64,000 bases of DNA, from positions 565,542 through 629,541 of the forward strand of contig JADKKF010000002.1 in the NCBI GenBank assembly GCA_016720635.1, in the 5' to 3' direction. Shown in pieces: positions 24,872-33,614 of this stretch. Position numbers and translations under genes: made by a program. The stretch is from Saprospiraceae bacterium. Its GTDB lineage: Bacteria > Bacteroidota > Bacteroidia > Chitinophagales > Saprospiraceae. Within the stretch, counting starts at the first letter, position 1; each line of letters opens with the position of its first letter. The notes under the pieces are model-generated. The model was not told where the DNA came from. It saw only the letters and a program-made list of their open reading frames with translations, and did not search any database.

Positions 24872-25959
24872 AATCCGCCGTTTGGACCAGCGAATTTGAA
24901 GTAAGGACGAAAGATTCCTTGCGATGGCTCAAACAAAGCTTCGATGCAACCAATCAACAGGGATCAGCAGCCTCGTTTGTCCTTATGAGCAGAAAAGGGC
25001 CCTTTTGGAATAGGGCCTATCCAGAAACCACAGGCTATATCATCGAGACCATGCTGGATTATTACAAGATATTTGAAGAGCCTTGGATCAAGGATTATGC
25101 GCTCAATGCCGCTGACTGGCTTCTTGGATTGCAATACGATGACGGTGCTTTTCCTGCTGGGTATCTAGGGACACAACAAAAAAGTATATTCAATACGGGG
25201 CAAATCCTCTTTGGTCTTCTTGCTGCACACGATTTAACAACGGATGCCAAATATTTATTGGGAGCTGAACAAGCCACGAAGTGGTTGGCAAATTCTATTT
25301 CTAATGAGGGTTCCTGGGATAAATTTAATTTTGTGCCAGGTTATTCTCCAACGTATTACACGAGAGTTATTTGGCCAATGATGATGGTGAATTCACATCT
25401 GAAGGATAAAAACATCACAGAACAAACTCTTAAAGCACTTACATTTTATAAGCAAAGAATTAAAGGCGAAAAAATACATGGAATGGCGTTCCAAGAAGAT
25501 CATGCAGCATTTACACATACGATTGCATATACTTTGAGGGGTTTTTTGGAATGTGCTAATCTCTCCAATGACGCGGAGTTAATGGAGGCAATTTCTAACC
25601 ATTTTATTTTACTATTGGAAAAAATCAAGCATGACGGTCGTTTGGCGGGCCGATACGATACAAATTGGAATTCAGATTTATCCTTTGAATGTCTCACAGG
25701 AAATGCACAAATGACATTGAATTTTGCACGTATGTTTGAACTAACTGGTGACAAAAAATTTTTTGAAGGGGCACTCCTTTTGTGGAATAAAAACTATGAC
25801 ATGCAATCGAGAATGCCTTTTTCCAGCTTAAAAGGTGGTATCGCTGGTTCTAAACCCATTTGGGGACCCTATATGACATGGGAATATCCCAACTGGGCAG
25901 TAAAGTTCTACCTAGATGCCTATCAGATTATGATGAAATTGATCAATGCAAAAGCCTAG
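24868..25959 (+). CDS. Alpha/alpha-toroid protein (six-hairpin glycosidase/cyclase-like)
   Basis: 363 residues, TTG start. Repeating helical hairpins with aromatic-rich inner faces are visible: SLRWLKQSFDATNQQGSAASF, YALNAADWLLGLQYDDGAFPAGY, IFNTGQILFGLLAAHDLT, LLGAEQATKWLANS, TLRGFLECANLS, LTGNAQMTLNFARMFELTG. The pattern D-D-G-A-F-P-A-G resembles six-hairpin glycosidases, squalene-cyclase-like and polysaccharide-processing toroids. No signal peptide, so cytosolic. Probably acts with the coupled FemAB-like protein on a cell-wall or exopolysaccharide precursor (inference). Confidence 0.7.
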   Translation: MKSAVWTSEFEVRTKDSLRWLKQSFDATNQQGSAASFVLMSRKGPFWNRAYPETTGYIIETMLDYYKIFEEPWIKDYALNAADWLLGLQYDDGAFPAGYLGTQQKSIFNTGQILFGLLAAHDLTTDAKYLLGAEQATKWLANSISNEGSWDKFNFVPGYSPTYYTRVIWPMMMVNSHLKDKNITEQTLKALTFYKQRIKGEKIHGMAFQEDHAAFTHTIAYTLRGFLECANLSNDAELMEAISNHFILLLEKIKHDGRLAGRYDTNWNSDLSFECLTGNAQMTLNFARMFELTGDKKFFEGALLLWNKNYDMQSRMPFSSLKGGIAGSKPIWGPYMTWEYPNWAVKFYLDAYQIMMKLINAKA

Positions 25960-27167
25960 GTTTTAGCCCTATCTGGTACTGGGGCACTGGCATGAAATTC
26001 CTTTGCAACAACCCCTGCATAATCATCCAACAATTGAATGACTCGCGCTCGGCTTTTTGATGTGACGATACAACCAACGTGATTGGCTTTATTGAGCTTC
26101 CAAACTACTTCTTTGGCATTGAAGCAAGTTTGGTCGGGGTGTTCTTGTCTCGCTAGTGACACGATGATACCACCTGTTTCATCTTTCGATTTTGGAATTT
26201 TATATTTTTCATTGGCAGCCATAGCTCGCTCCAGCCTAGCCCATTCCTTCCAAAGATTTACGCCTTTGGCAAAATAAACCATCTCTGCCAGATGCGCACC
26301 TCCAACACGACTTGAAGTTTCCAGAAATAAAAATTCACCTGTTTCTTTTGATTTTATGTATTCTGAATGGGAAGCACTGTATTGCATCCCAAATGCTTTC
26401 AATACTTTAGCGTTCAATTCTCTCAAAGCTTTGTCGTCCTCTGATCCAGTCTCTACCGTCATAGACCTAAATATACCACCTCCGTGCGCGACTTCCATAG
26501 GTGTAGCCAAATATCTGGAACAACAAGTAAATACAATCTTACCTTCGTAGCTGATAGAATCTACGTGATAGACGTCTCCTGGCCTAAAGGCCTCTATTAG
26601 AAAATTGCTTCTTCTGTCTCCTTTTTTGTTGATTATCGCCCAAGCCTCATCTTTTGTATGAACCTTTGTGATACCCGTTGCGGAGGCCTCTGATCTCGGT
26701 TTAATGAGCCAAGGACCAGGCACGGTATCCAGATAATGATTTATTTCATCGTTGTTAAAAAGTTTTGAAAAGGCAGGAACGGCAATATTATTGTCCTTTG
26801 CTTGGATCCGCATTGCTAGTTTATCCCTAAAATATCTTGCGGTAGTTTGTCCCATTCCTGGTATTCTAAATTCTTCCCTGATTTCAGCTCCTTTTTCCAC
26901 ATCAAAATCATCCAATGAGACTACTCTATCTATCTTTTTTGAGGTTAGCAAGTGGGCGATTCCCGCTTTGACATGCTCCATATTCCAGTTATTATTAATG
27001 TCTTGTTGTATAAAAAACGTTTCATCGATGTGGTTTGTAGGCCACGGCTCGTTTTTTAATTTATGAGAAGTCAATAAATAAACAGTGCAACCCGCTTCTT
27101 TCGCACCAATCATAAAATCTTCACCCTTGAAAAATGAAGTCACACACAATATGGAAATGGATTTCAT
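25956..27167 (-). CDS. ATP-grasp ligase-like protein
   Basis: 403 residues. An N-terminal Rossmann-type domain (ISILCVTSFFKGEDFMIGAKEAGCTVYLL) precedes an ATP-grasp fold: PWLIKPRSEASATGITKVHT with the ATP-binding Lys, LIEAFRPGDVYHVDSISYEGKIVF, and the metal-binding FLFLETSSRVGGAHLAEMV. Such enzymes couple ATP to carboxylate-amine ligation. The substrates are not identifiable. It starts 10 bases after pepA on the same strand and overlaps the converging toroid gene by 4 bases. Confidence 0.83.
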   Translation of the reverse strand: MKSISILCVTSFFKGEDFMIGAKEAGCTVYLLTSHKLKNEPWPTNHIDETFFIQQDINNNWNMEHVKAGIAHLLTSKKIDRVVSLDDFDVEKGAEIREEFRIPGMGQTTARYFRDKLAMRIQAKDNNIAVPAFSKLFNNDEINHYLDTVPGPWLIKPRSEASATGITKVHTKDEAWAIINKKGDRRSNFLIEAFRPGDVYHVDSISYEGKIVFTCCSRYLATPMEVAHGGGIFRSMTVETGSEDDKALRELNAKVLKAFGMQYSASHSEYIKSKETGEFLFLETSSRVGGAHLAEMVYFAKGVNLWKEWARLERAMAANEKYKIPKSKDETGGIIVSLARQEHPDQTCFNAKEVVWKLNKANHVGCIVTSKSRARVIQLLDDYAGVVAKEFHASAPVPDRAKT

Positions 27168-27177
27168 ATATTATTAA

Positions 27178-28650
27178 TTATTTTTTTGTTTGAGTTTTTA
27201 AAAATTCAAAAAGAAGTCTAATACCCCAAGAGGTTCCGCTGCGATTCATTGAAAACTCATTGTCGGTATAGGCTACACCCGCAATATCCAAATGTACCCA
27301 TTTTGGATGCTCTTCGGTAAAATATTCTAAAAATTTTGCAGCGGTAATTGCACCTGCTACTGGCTTTCCACTCAGGTTTTTAATGTCTGCAATGTCGGAT
27401 TGCATATCTTCCTTATAAATGTCCCAAAGCGGCATCCTCCAAACCTTTTCACCAAAGGTGTGTCCCAGATTTTCTAGACTTGTGGAGATTTCATTGTCCA
27501 AAGTGAACATTGCCGCTGCTGCCGAGCCCAGTGCCATAATGCAATTGCCAGTGAGCGTAGCTAAGTCTATAATTATTTGAGGGTTGAAATTTTTGACGAT
27601 ATAGGAAAGTCCATCAGCTAGGATCAATCTACCTTCGGCATCCGTATCAATGACTTCTATTGTTTTTCCACTATAAGACCCTATTACATCCCCAGGCTTG
27701 ATGGCAAGTCCATCAACGGTATTCTCAGTCGAAGGTACGATGGCTACTAGGTTGACATTAAGCTTCATTTTTGCTGCAATATCGATGGTTCCGAGTACCG
27801 CTGCAGCACCGCCCATATCGCTTTTCATCATATGCATATTGGCACTTGGTTTTAAGGAAATCCCCCCAGTGTCGAAGGTTACTCCTTTGCCTACCAGACC
27901 TATCGTTGGGCCTCCAGGATTGCCAAGGTACTGAGCTATGATGAAAACTGGAGGATTTTCACTTCCTTTGCTTACCGCCAGTAAAGCCTCAAGACCCTTC
28001 TTTTCACATTGATCTTTATCAAAAATTTCTACTTGGTATCCATTTTTATTTCCACTATTTTTAGCCCAATCTGCCAGGATTTGTGGATATTTTTTATTGG
28101 AAGGACTGTTGACCAAATCAAAAATAGACATCTGAGTTTCTGAAATTAGACGCGTTTCTTCGATCCACTGATTCCAGTTGTCGTTTTTGGCATCACTTTG
28201 TAAGGTGATTTTGGTTATTTTGTCGCCATTGAAAGGAGCGCACCCATTTTTATCGGCCTTGTATAATTTTATACAATATCCACCCAACAATACGCCATTC
28301 AAAGCTGCTTTATATGACCATTCTAAATTTTCAGGACTAGCCATGGTTTCGATGGCAATATCACCATTCAGTTTGTTTTTGTTTTGATGAACATAAATCC
28401 TGAATGCTTTCAAATATTCAGCAAACCCAGGTTTTTTTCCTAAGCCTAAAAGGACTACATGCTTGTCATGATTTAAAAAATGAAAAACTTCTTTAGCTTC
28501 TGCCTTAAAGTTGTTTTGTAGAACTCCTGAGCTCAACTGATATCTTGATTCTAACGACTTTAGGTTGTTTTCTAAATTTTGATTGCTTTCTAAGGCAATT
28601 AATGTAAAGTTGGACAATTCATTATCTATTTGCTTTTGAAGAATATTCAT
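27178..28650 (-). CDS. pepA: Leucyl aminopeptidase, M17 family
   Basis: 490 residues. The C-terminal catalytic half carries the two-metal site: GLVGKGVTFDTGGISLKPSANMHMMKSDMGGAAAVLG (Lys, Asp ligands) and EVIDTDAEGRLILADGLSY (the NTDAEGRL family signature, here with I-D-T-D). The N-terminal half is the divergent M17 domain. Hexameric cytosolic exopeptidase releasing N-terminal residues. Being directly upstream of the ATP-grasp gene suggests linked peptide turnover and ligation, but this may be coincidence. Confidence 0.93.
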   Translation of the reverse strand: MNILQKQIDNELSNFTLIALESNQNLENNLKSLESRYQLSSGVLQNNFKAEAKEVFHFLNHDKHVVLLGLGKKPGFAEYLKAFRIYVHQNKNKLNGDIAIETMASPENLEWSYKAALNGVLLGGYCIKLYKADKNGCAPFNGDKITKITLQSDAKNDNWNQWIEETRLISETQMSIFDLVNSPSNKKYPQILADWAKNSGNKNGYQVEIFDKDQCEKKGLEALLAVSKGSENPPVFIIAQYLGNPGGPTIGLVGKGVTFDTGGISLKPSANMHMMKSDMGGAAAVLGTIDIAAKMKLNVNLVAIVPSTENTVDGLAIKPGDVIGSYSGKTIEVIDTDAEGRLILADGLSYIVKNFNPQIIIDLATLTGNCIMALGSAAAAMFTLDNEISTSLENLGHTFGEKVWRMPLWDIYKEDMQSDIADIKNLSGKPVAGAITAAKFLEYFTEEHPKWVHLDIAGVAYTDNEFSMNRSGTSWGIRLLFEFLKTQTKK

Positions 28651-28710
28651 TAAATCTTTTTTTATTGAGTGCTAAAAATATTATTTTTTTTATAAATTTT
28701 TTAAGAAATA

Positions 28711-29571
28711 TTACAAACCAATTGATTTGTTTACCCCAGATATTTTTAATTCGTAAATGCTTCCTTCTTGACTAGATTCATCGTCGTTATCAACACAAAT
28801 CCAAAAAAACATATCTTCATGACTGGCTCCTACATAAGTGAGTCCTTCCACTTTGAGGGTATCATCGATTTTGATAATTCTCGAAGTATTCCAGGTATTA
28901 GGATCTAGCTCCGCCCAATATGAGCCTTTATTCACCCCATCTACATAAGGGTCGATAGTATCTTCGCATGCAGCTGTAATATACACCCTAGAATTGTGGT
29001 AGCAGGCATCGGTTATCGTAGCTTGGATATTATCTATTTTTGGAAGGCTGATGAGATTAAAGCTTAAAAGTTTGAATTCAGTAAATGATAAATTGCAACT
29101 AATCGTAAAAACACCATTTTGAGCCTTTGGGCCATTTCCTCTATTAAATAGAAAAAGGATTTCTCCAACCATAAACCCTCCTTCAATATTTAAATCTTCA
29201 GCACTGAGCCTATACACATCTAAAAATGTTTTATAGATCTGACTGAGGTCTATCTCTTTGTTTTTATTGGGATTTTTTATTTCAAATAAATAGCCATTTT
29301 GTCTTAGAGGCCTCGAACCTGATCCAAGGGCTAATAGATTCCCATCTATTTTCAAAAGAACTTCAAGGTCTTTTTTTTCAGCTTTGATTTCAATTCTAGG
29401 CCTTTCTGTTAGGGCTTTTATGGGATGTTCTATACCTTGATTTTTTGAAATATCCAATGAGTACAGCGCATTGTAATTGTCACCGATAAGGTATAGTTTT
29501 TTATCGATCAACTGCAGTCCAGAGCAAGAAGGTACGGGTACGGTAAATAATTTATGTAAATATTTTTCCAT
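28711..29571 (-). CDS. Hypothetical beta-propeller-like protein (DUF6929-like)
   Basis: About 286 residues from the ATG at 29571 (MEKYLHKLF), chosen because an earlier in-frame ATG at 29661 would run into the upstream gene (stop at 29582). Blade-like repeats are visible: SCSGLQLIDKKLYLIGDNYNALYSLDIS, LEVLLKIDGNLLALGSGSRPLRQNGYLFEI, YWAELDPNTWNTSRIIKIDDTLKVEGLTYV, SIYELKISG. No signal peptide or catalytic motif. Known in Bacteroidota as a conserved uncharacterised family, as far as I can tell from pattern alone. Confidence 0.68.
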   Translation of the reverse strand: MEKYLHKLFTVPVPSCSGLQLIDKKLYLIGDNYNALYSLDISKNQGIEHPIKALTERPRIEIKAEKKDLEVLLKIDGNLLALGSGSRPLRQNGYLFEIKNPNKNKEIDLSQIYKTFLDVYRLSAEDLNIEGGFMVGEILFLFNRGNGPKAQNGVFTISCNLSFTEFKLLSFNLISLPKIDNIQATITDACYHNSRVYITAACEDTIDPYVDGVNKGSYWAELDPNTWNTSRIIKIDDTLKVEGLTYVGASHEDMFFWICVDNDDESSQEGSIYELKISGVNKSIGL

Positions 29572-29581
29572 ACATTTTAAC

Positions 29582-30256
29582 TTATGAAAAATATGAAGAA
29601 AAAATAATGCTGCCAAACAATACAGAAACAAACCCAATGAAGTACCCTCCCAAAATTTCATCTAGTTTGTGCGCTTTTTGATACATCCTCAGACTACCAA
29701 CCGCTCCTACAAGAGCTACACAAAATGCTATGATGACCACGTAATGTACGTGGAAAGACAAGCCAAATGGAAATGGGAAGGACCAATAAAATACCTTGTA
29801 TCTAAAAATTAAATAAATCACTAGACAAAGAAAACTCATACTTCCAATGCTATGAAGACTAATTTTAGTAAATAAATTCAATAAAAAGGTCAGCGACATG
29901 GCGATGGTGGCGGCTAGAAGTGCTATTTTTACAGGCTCTGGAAACCCATTATTATGCCTGAATGTGAAGAAAGTCCAAAGGTATAGGATGATCGTCACCA
30001 TGATTGGACCGATTCGCTCATTTTTTGTTTCTAATTGGATCGAATCTACAAAGCCAATCATTTTCATCAACCAAACAGAAATCGCCGGTAAAAAAAATGT
30101 AGAAAAACCTAGAATCAACCACAAATGTTTGTTCCCTCCAAAAGTATCATAAGGAAAAAGGATAGGATTCGCTATGAAACATAAGATACTAAAATAGGTA
30201 ACCATCCATAAAGGATGAAACACAAAAGCTAATAATGAACTGATTTTCGTCTTCAT
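29582..30256 (-). CDS. Membrane protein related to PAP2 phosphatases
   Basis: About 224 residues, six to seven hydrophobic helices. Near the C-terminus, SLHSIGSMSF and SLRMYQKAHKLDEILGGYFIGF sit where PAP2 lipid phosphatases have their SGH and SRxxxxxHxxxD motifs, but the second ends in Glu rather than Asp and the first lacks the usual Gly-His order, so catalytic capacity is doubtful. First gene of the minus-strand group with the propeller-like protein, pepA and ATP-grasp. Confidence 0.68.
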   Translation of the reverse strand: MKTKISSLLAFVFHPLWMVTYFSILCFIANPILFPYDTFGGNKHLWLILGFSTFFLPAISVWLMKMIGFVDSIQLETKNERIGPIMVTIILYLWTFFTFRHNNGFPEPVKIALLAATIAMSLTFLLNLFTKISLHSIGSMSFLCLVIYLIFRYKVFYWSFPFPFGLSFHVHYVVIIAFCVALVGAVGSLRMYQKAHKLDEILGGYFIGFVSVLFGSIIFSSYFS

Positions 30257-30556
30257 ACTAATCCACCACAAATCAAAAGTAATATAAACACAAATCTATT
30301 ATAAATGCTAAAAAAAATAGACTAACTGAATAGAATTGCACCACATTTACCGATTTTTATTCAAAAGCGTCCAAATGATCTAATTTATAAAAACTTAAAA
30401 TTGAGTTAAATATTTAGACATTTTGAAAGACAATAATTAATGTAAGTAACAGTTATATAGGAGATTATATATTGGTAATACCCAACTATATTAATAAATT
30501 TAACTAGAAGAGTCGCTACCTGGTTTTAACATTTAGTCCAGTTTAAATAATTATAT

Positions 30557-30564
30557 TATTTTTG
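30557..30564 (+). promoter_or_regulatory. Candidate -7 box of the skp-skp-murI operon
   Basis: TATTTTTG fits TAnnTTTG; about 85 bases upstream of the first OmpH gene. The 378-base gap 30272-30649 is otherwise AT-rich and shows no hairpin or coding signal. Confidence 0.35.
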
Positions 30565-30649
30565 TGATAACTTATATGATTAAGAAATTATTTGAGTTCT
30601 TTATAAATGTATTTTTTAAAATTTACTTAATTTATTAAAATTAAAACTG

Positions 30650-31168
30650 ATGAAAAAAATAGTCGTTCTTTTAGTCTTTTTGATATCAAATATTGGATTG
30701 GGTGTAGCCCAAAAAGTTGCCATTGTCGATATTGGTGCTGTATTGGAAGCTGTCCCTGAATACAAAAAAGCGCAAGAAGATTTAGATAAAATTTCCACTC
30801 AATGGAGGCAAGAAATAAACCAAGAATTGGACAAGATCAAAAGCATGTACAATAAATATCAAGCAGAGCAGGTGATCATGAGCGATGAAATGCGTAAACA
30901 AAAAGAGGATGAAATCACTAAAAAAGAGAAAGAAGTGAGAGAATTGCAGAAAGAAAAATTTGGCCCAGAAGGCTCACTTTTCAAAAAAAGGCAAGAACTC
31001 ATCAAGCCTATACAAGATCGTGTATTTAAGGCAGTAGAGGACTTTGCTACTGAAAAAGCTTACGATGTGGTGCTTGATAAATCATCTTCTTCCGGTATCT
31101 TATTCGCCAATGCCGCTATTGAAAAAACGGCGGATATCATCAGAAAACTTGGCATTACCATTAAGTAA
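30650..31168 (+). CDS. OmpH/Skp family periplasmic chaperone, copy 1
   Basis: 172 residues. Signal peptide (KKIVVLLVFLISNIGLGVAQ), then the OmpH start KVAIVDIGAVLEAVPEYKKAQEDL and a long charged helical arm (QWRQEINQELDKIKSMYNKYQ to KEKEVRELQKEKFGPEG) that forms the tentacle of the trimer, and a closing strand YDVVLDKSSSSGILFAN. Skp holds unfolded outer-membrane proteins in the periplasm. Duplicated in tandem with the next gene, a common arrangement in Bacteroidota. Confidence 0.9.
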   Translation: MKKIVVLLVFLISNIGLGVAQKVAIVDIGAVLEAVPEYKKAQEDLDKISTQWRQEINQELDKIKSMYNKYQAEQVIMSDEMRKQKEDEITKKEKEVRELQKEKFGPEGSLFKKRQELIKPIQDRVFKAVEDFATEKAYDVVLDKSSSSGILFANAAIEKTADIIRKLGITIK

Positions 31169-31219
31169 GCCTCGGACTCAATCAAGTATCTTTAATATAA
31201 AATCAATAATAAAATTTAA

Positions 31220-31753
31220 ATGAAAAATTTTCAAATTGTAATTTTTGCTGTTATTTGTACATTAGGTACACTTAACTTGAATGCTCAAAAAATAGGATAT
31301 CTCAATTCACAAGCTCTGTTAGTGGATATTCCAGAGGTAAAACAAGCCGATAGCGCTTTAGATGATTTGCAAAAAGTCCTCCAAAAAAAGGGACAGCAAA
31401 TGGTCGAGGATCTACAAGCCAAGTATCAAGATTTGGCCAAAAAGGAAAAGCAAGGTGAGATAGCTCCCAAAGTTTTGGAAGAAGAAGCAAAAAAACTAAA
31501 AGAAAAAGAAGCTGAAATTGGTAAGTTTGAGCAGGATATGCAAAAACAACTGGCCGAAAAAAGAGAAAGCTTGATGAAGCCAATTTATGATCGAATCAAT
31601 GTTATCATAAAGGATATATCAAAGGAAAAAGGATTTCAATACGTGCTCGATGCGTCCAATGGATTTATCCTTTACGCCGACGAAACACAGGATATTACAG
31701 CTTTGATAAAAACAAAATTGGGTGCCGCTACAACATCTCCAGCAGGTAAGTAA
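31220..31753 (+). CDS. OmpH/Skp family periplasmic chaperone, copy 2
   Basis: 177 residues. Signal peptide ending in LNLNAQ, then KIGYLNSQALLVDIPEVKQADSAL, helical arm with KKGQQMVEDLQAKYQDLAKKE, and closing FQYVLDASNGFILYADE. A paralogue of copy 1, 51 bases downstream. Its last 32 bases overlap the start of murI, linking envelope protein chaperoning with peptidoglycan precursor supply in one transcript. Confidence 0.9.
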   Translation: MKNFQIVIFAVICTLGTLNLNAQKIGYLNSQALLVDIPEVKQADSALDDLQKVLQKKGQQMVEDLQAKYQDLAKKEKQGEIAPKVLEEEAKKLKEKEAEIGKFEQDMQKQLAEKRESLMKPIYDRINVIIKDISKEKGFQYVLDASNGFILYADETQDITALIKTKLGAATTSPAGK

Positions 31754-32546
31754 GAATAACCCCATAGGTATATTTGACAGTGGCATTGGTGGCTTAACGG
31801 TTGCCAATGCCATTGCTTCTAAATTGCCGTTGGAAGATTTTATTTATTTTGGGGACACCGCCCATCTTCCCTATGGCGACAAATCCTCGGATGCCATCTG
31901 TTATTATTCATTGAGGATCACCCGATTCTTGATAGAAAAGGGTTGCAAAATGATTGTTATCGCTTGCAATTCAGCTTCGGCAACAGCCGCCAAGGTTTTG
32001 CATGAATTTTATGGAAAAGAAATTCCCATCATAAATGTAATAGATCCACTGGTCAATTATGTGGTTGATCACAAATATCAAAAAATTGGCGTAATCGCGA
32101 CAAAAGTTACCACCCAATCCAATATTTATCCCTCGAAAATCCACGCACTTAATCCAGACATTGACGTAAGACCCCTGGCCACACCACTCTTAGTTCCGAT
32201 GATAGAAGAAGGATTTATTTCCAACAATATTTCAAAATCTATATTGGAGAATTACCTATCCAATGAAATGTTTTCAGATATAGAAGCTTTGGTCCTAGCT
32301 TGTACACATTTCCCTTTGTTAAAACCAGCTATTAAAGCGTATTTTAATGAAAAAATCGACATTTTGGATTCTACGGATGTTGTCTTGACTGAAATAGAGA
32401 ACACATTGGAAAAGTATGGGTTGAAGAGTGAACATAGGGCACAGCCCCATCAATTTTACGTTTCAGATTTTACTGAATCATTCGAAAAAACCACCAAAAT
32501 ATTTTACAAAGAGGAGATCCATTTGGAACATGCAGCGATCTGGTAA
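31722..32546 (+). CDS. murI: Glutamate racemase
   Basis: 274 residues. Makes D-glutamate for peptidoglycan. The two catalytic cysteines are in IACNSASATAA and LACTHFPLL, with the N-terminal PIGIFDSGIGGLTVANAI and FIYFGDTAHLPYG. No ATG fits; the only in-frame start before PIGIF is the GTG at 31722, inside the preceding skp gene (32-base overlap), so translation is probably coupled. Confidence 0.95.
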   Translation: MPLQHLQQVSKNNPIGIFDSGIGGLTVANAIASKLPLEDFIYFGDTAHLPYGDKSSDAICYYSLRITRFLIEKGCKMIVIACNSASATAAKVLHEFYGKEIPIINVIDPLVNYVVDHKYQKIGVIATKVTTQSNIYPSKIHALNPDIDVRPLATPLLVPMIEEGFISNNISKSILENYLSNEMFSDIEALVLACTHFPLLKPAIKAYFNEKIDILDSTDVVLTEIENTLEKYGLKSEHRAQPHQFYVSDFTESFEKTTKIFYKEEIHLEHAAIW

Positions 32547-32564
32547 AAATTTTTATTGAAAAAA

Positions 32565-32599
32565 TAATTTTGAATTCTGATACAATATCCTTTATTTTG
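32565..32599 (+). promoter_or_regulatory. Candidate promoter of the cys leader
   Basis: Two readings. TAATTTTG at 32565-32572 is a good -7 box by itself. Alternatively its TTTG (32569-32572) is the -33 element for TTATTTTG (32592-32599, one mismatch), spaced 19 bases; that would start transcription at or next to the leader ATG at 32605. Confidence 0.45.
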
Positions 32600-32604
32600 C
32601 CGTT

Positions 32605-32673
32605 ATGTATGATATGACCATTTCAAATCTGATTATTGTTAACAAAAATTGTTGTTGCTGCTATCTTTTGTAG
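32605..32673 (+). CDS. Cysteine-rich leader peptide upstream of cysE-cysK
   Basis: A 22-codon ORF, ATG at 32605, TAG at 32671-32673, ending NKNCCCCYLL. Four Cys codons in a row (TGT TGT TGC TGC, 32650-32661) are the hallmark of a ribosome-mediated attenuator leader. It lies between murI and cysE, 95 bases before the cysE ATG, and a terminator hairpin stands between it and cysE. When cysteinyl-tRNA is scarce the ribosome would stall on these codons. The peptide itself probably has no other function. Too short for routine gene finders. I know of no described example in this phylum, though I cannot search. Confidence 0.82.
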   Translation: MYDMTISNLIIVNKNCCCCYLL

Positions 32674-32675
32674 AT

Positions 32676-32747
32676 GGTCGGCTGCATATGTATTAATAAA
32701 TTAATATTTTATCTATAGGAGCCTTCCATTTTTGGAGGGCTTTTTTT
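32676..32747 (+). promoter_or_regulatory. Attenuator: antiterminator and Rho-independent terminator of cysEK
   Basis: Terminator: AGCCTTCCA (32720-32728) pairs with TGGAGGGCT (32733-32741), 9 bp with one G-T pair, TTTT loop, then T-tract to 32747, ending 20 bases before the cysE ATG at 32768. Antiterminator: GGTCGGCT (32676-32683) can pair with AGCCTTCC (32720-32727), 6 of 8 positions, destroying the terminator. Protector: CTATC (32661-32665) can pair with GATGG (32673-32677), sequestering part of the antiterminator; a ribosome stalled on the Cys codons would mask CTATC and free it. The three mutually exclusive pairings fit classical attenuation. Confidence 0.75.
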
Positions 32748-32767
32748 ATGTTTTTAATGAAATAAAT

Positions 32768-33586
32768 ATGCTAAAAGAACTGGCCCATTCAATCGTCAAA
32801 AATCAGTGTCCGGCTTTTGACTTAGACAAAAAGCTATTGGAAGAGTGGATACATGATTTGTATGATTTGCTTTTTTCTGCAAAGATTAAAGACGAAGAAA
32901 TATTAACCCAAAGGTTAGTAGATTCTCAAATGATATTTAATAGGCTAATAGAGAAAGTAGATAGGTCTTCTGACGTATTGAGGAGTATTTCACAACAATA
33001 TTATGAGCAACTGGAAGTAGTTTTTGATGCTTTAATGATGGATTTGGACGAATTTCTCGCATCCGATCCAGCTGCTTTTGATAAGACGGAGATATTATTG
33101 GCTTATCCTGGGTTTTATGCCATTTTTATTTATCGAATCAGTCATGAAATTTCTAAGCTTGGGCTGCCCATTTTGGCGAGAGTTATCAGTGAAATAGGCC
33201 ATAGGGATACGGGAATAGATATACATCCAAATGCAAAAATTGGTACACACTTTTTTATAGATCATGGGACTGGTATAGTCATCGGCCAAACGGCAGAATT
33301 GGGCAATCATGTGAAAATATATCAGGGCGTTACCCTTGGGGCCTTGCAGGTAGATCGAAGTTACCAATTCAAAAAGCGACATCCTACCATCGGGGATCAA
33401 GTCACCTTGTATGCGAATTGCACCATTTTGGGAGGAGAAACCTATATAGGAAAAGGTTCGGTCATCGGAGGAAATGTTTGGTTGACAAAATCGGTACCAC
33501 CCAATTCCATCGTTTATCACAATCCAGAAGTGAAGGTAAAATCACTCGATAATTCAATTAAAGATTATTTTGATTTCGTAATATAA
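32768..33586 (+). CDS. cysE: Serine O-acetyltransferase (long bacteroidotal form)
   Basis: 272 residues from ATG 32768; an upstream in-frame ATG lies within the terminator T-tract and is unlikely. The C-terminal half is the left-handed beta-helix with hexapeptide repeats and the catalytic GHRDTGIDIHPNAKIG and IDHGTGIVIGQTAELG (Asp and His of the CysE active site), and the Gly-rich IYQGVTLGA. Forms O-acetylserine for CysK. Sits 28 bases before cysK and behind the leader/attenuator, so its expression is predicted to rise when cysteine is scarce. Confidence 0.95.
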   Translation: MLKELAHSIVKNQCPAFDLDKKLLEEWIHDLYDLLFSAKIKDEEILTQRLVDSQMIFNRLIEKVDRSSDVLRSISQQYYEQLEVVFDALMMDLDEFLASDPAAFDKTEILLAYPGFYAIFIYRISHEISKLGLPILARVISEIGHRDTGIDIHPNAKIGTHFFIDHGTGIVIGQTAELGNHVKIYQGVTLGALQVDRSYQFKKRHPTIGDQVTLYANCTILGGETYIGKGSVIGGNVWLTKSVPPNSIVYHNPEVKVKSLDNSIKDYFDFVI

Positions 33587-33614
33587 TTTTTTTAAATATA
33601 AAAATAGAATCAGT

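Noticed and set aside
32732..32767. Upstream start for CysE at 32732
   Set aside because: It falls in the terminator stem/T-tract; translation from there would read through the attenuator hairpin.
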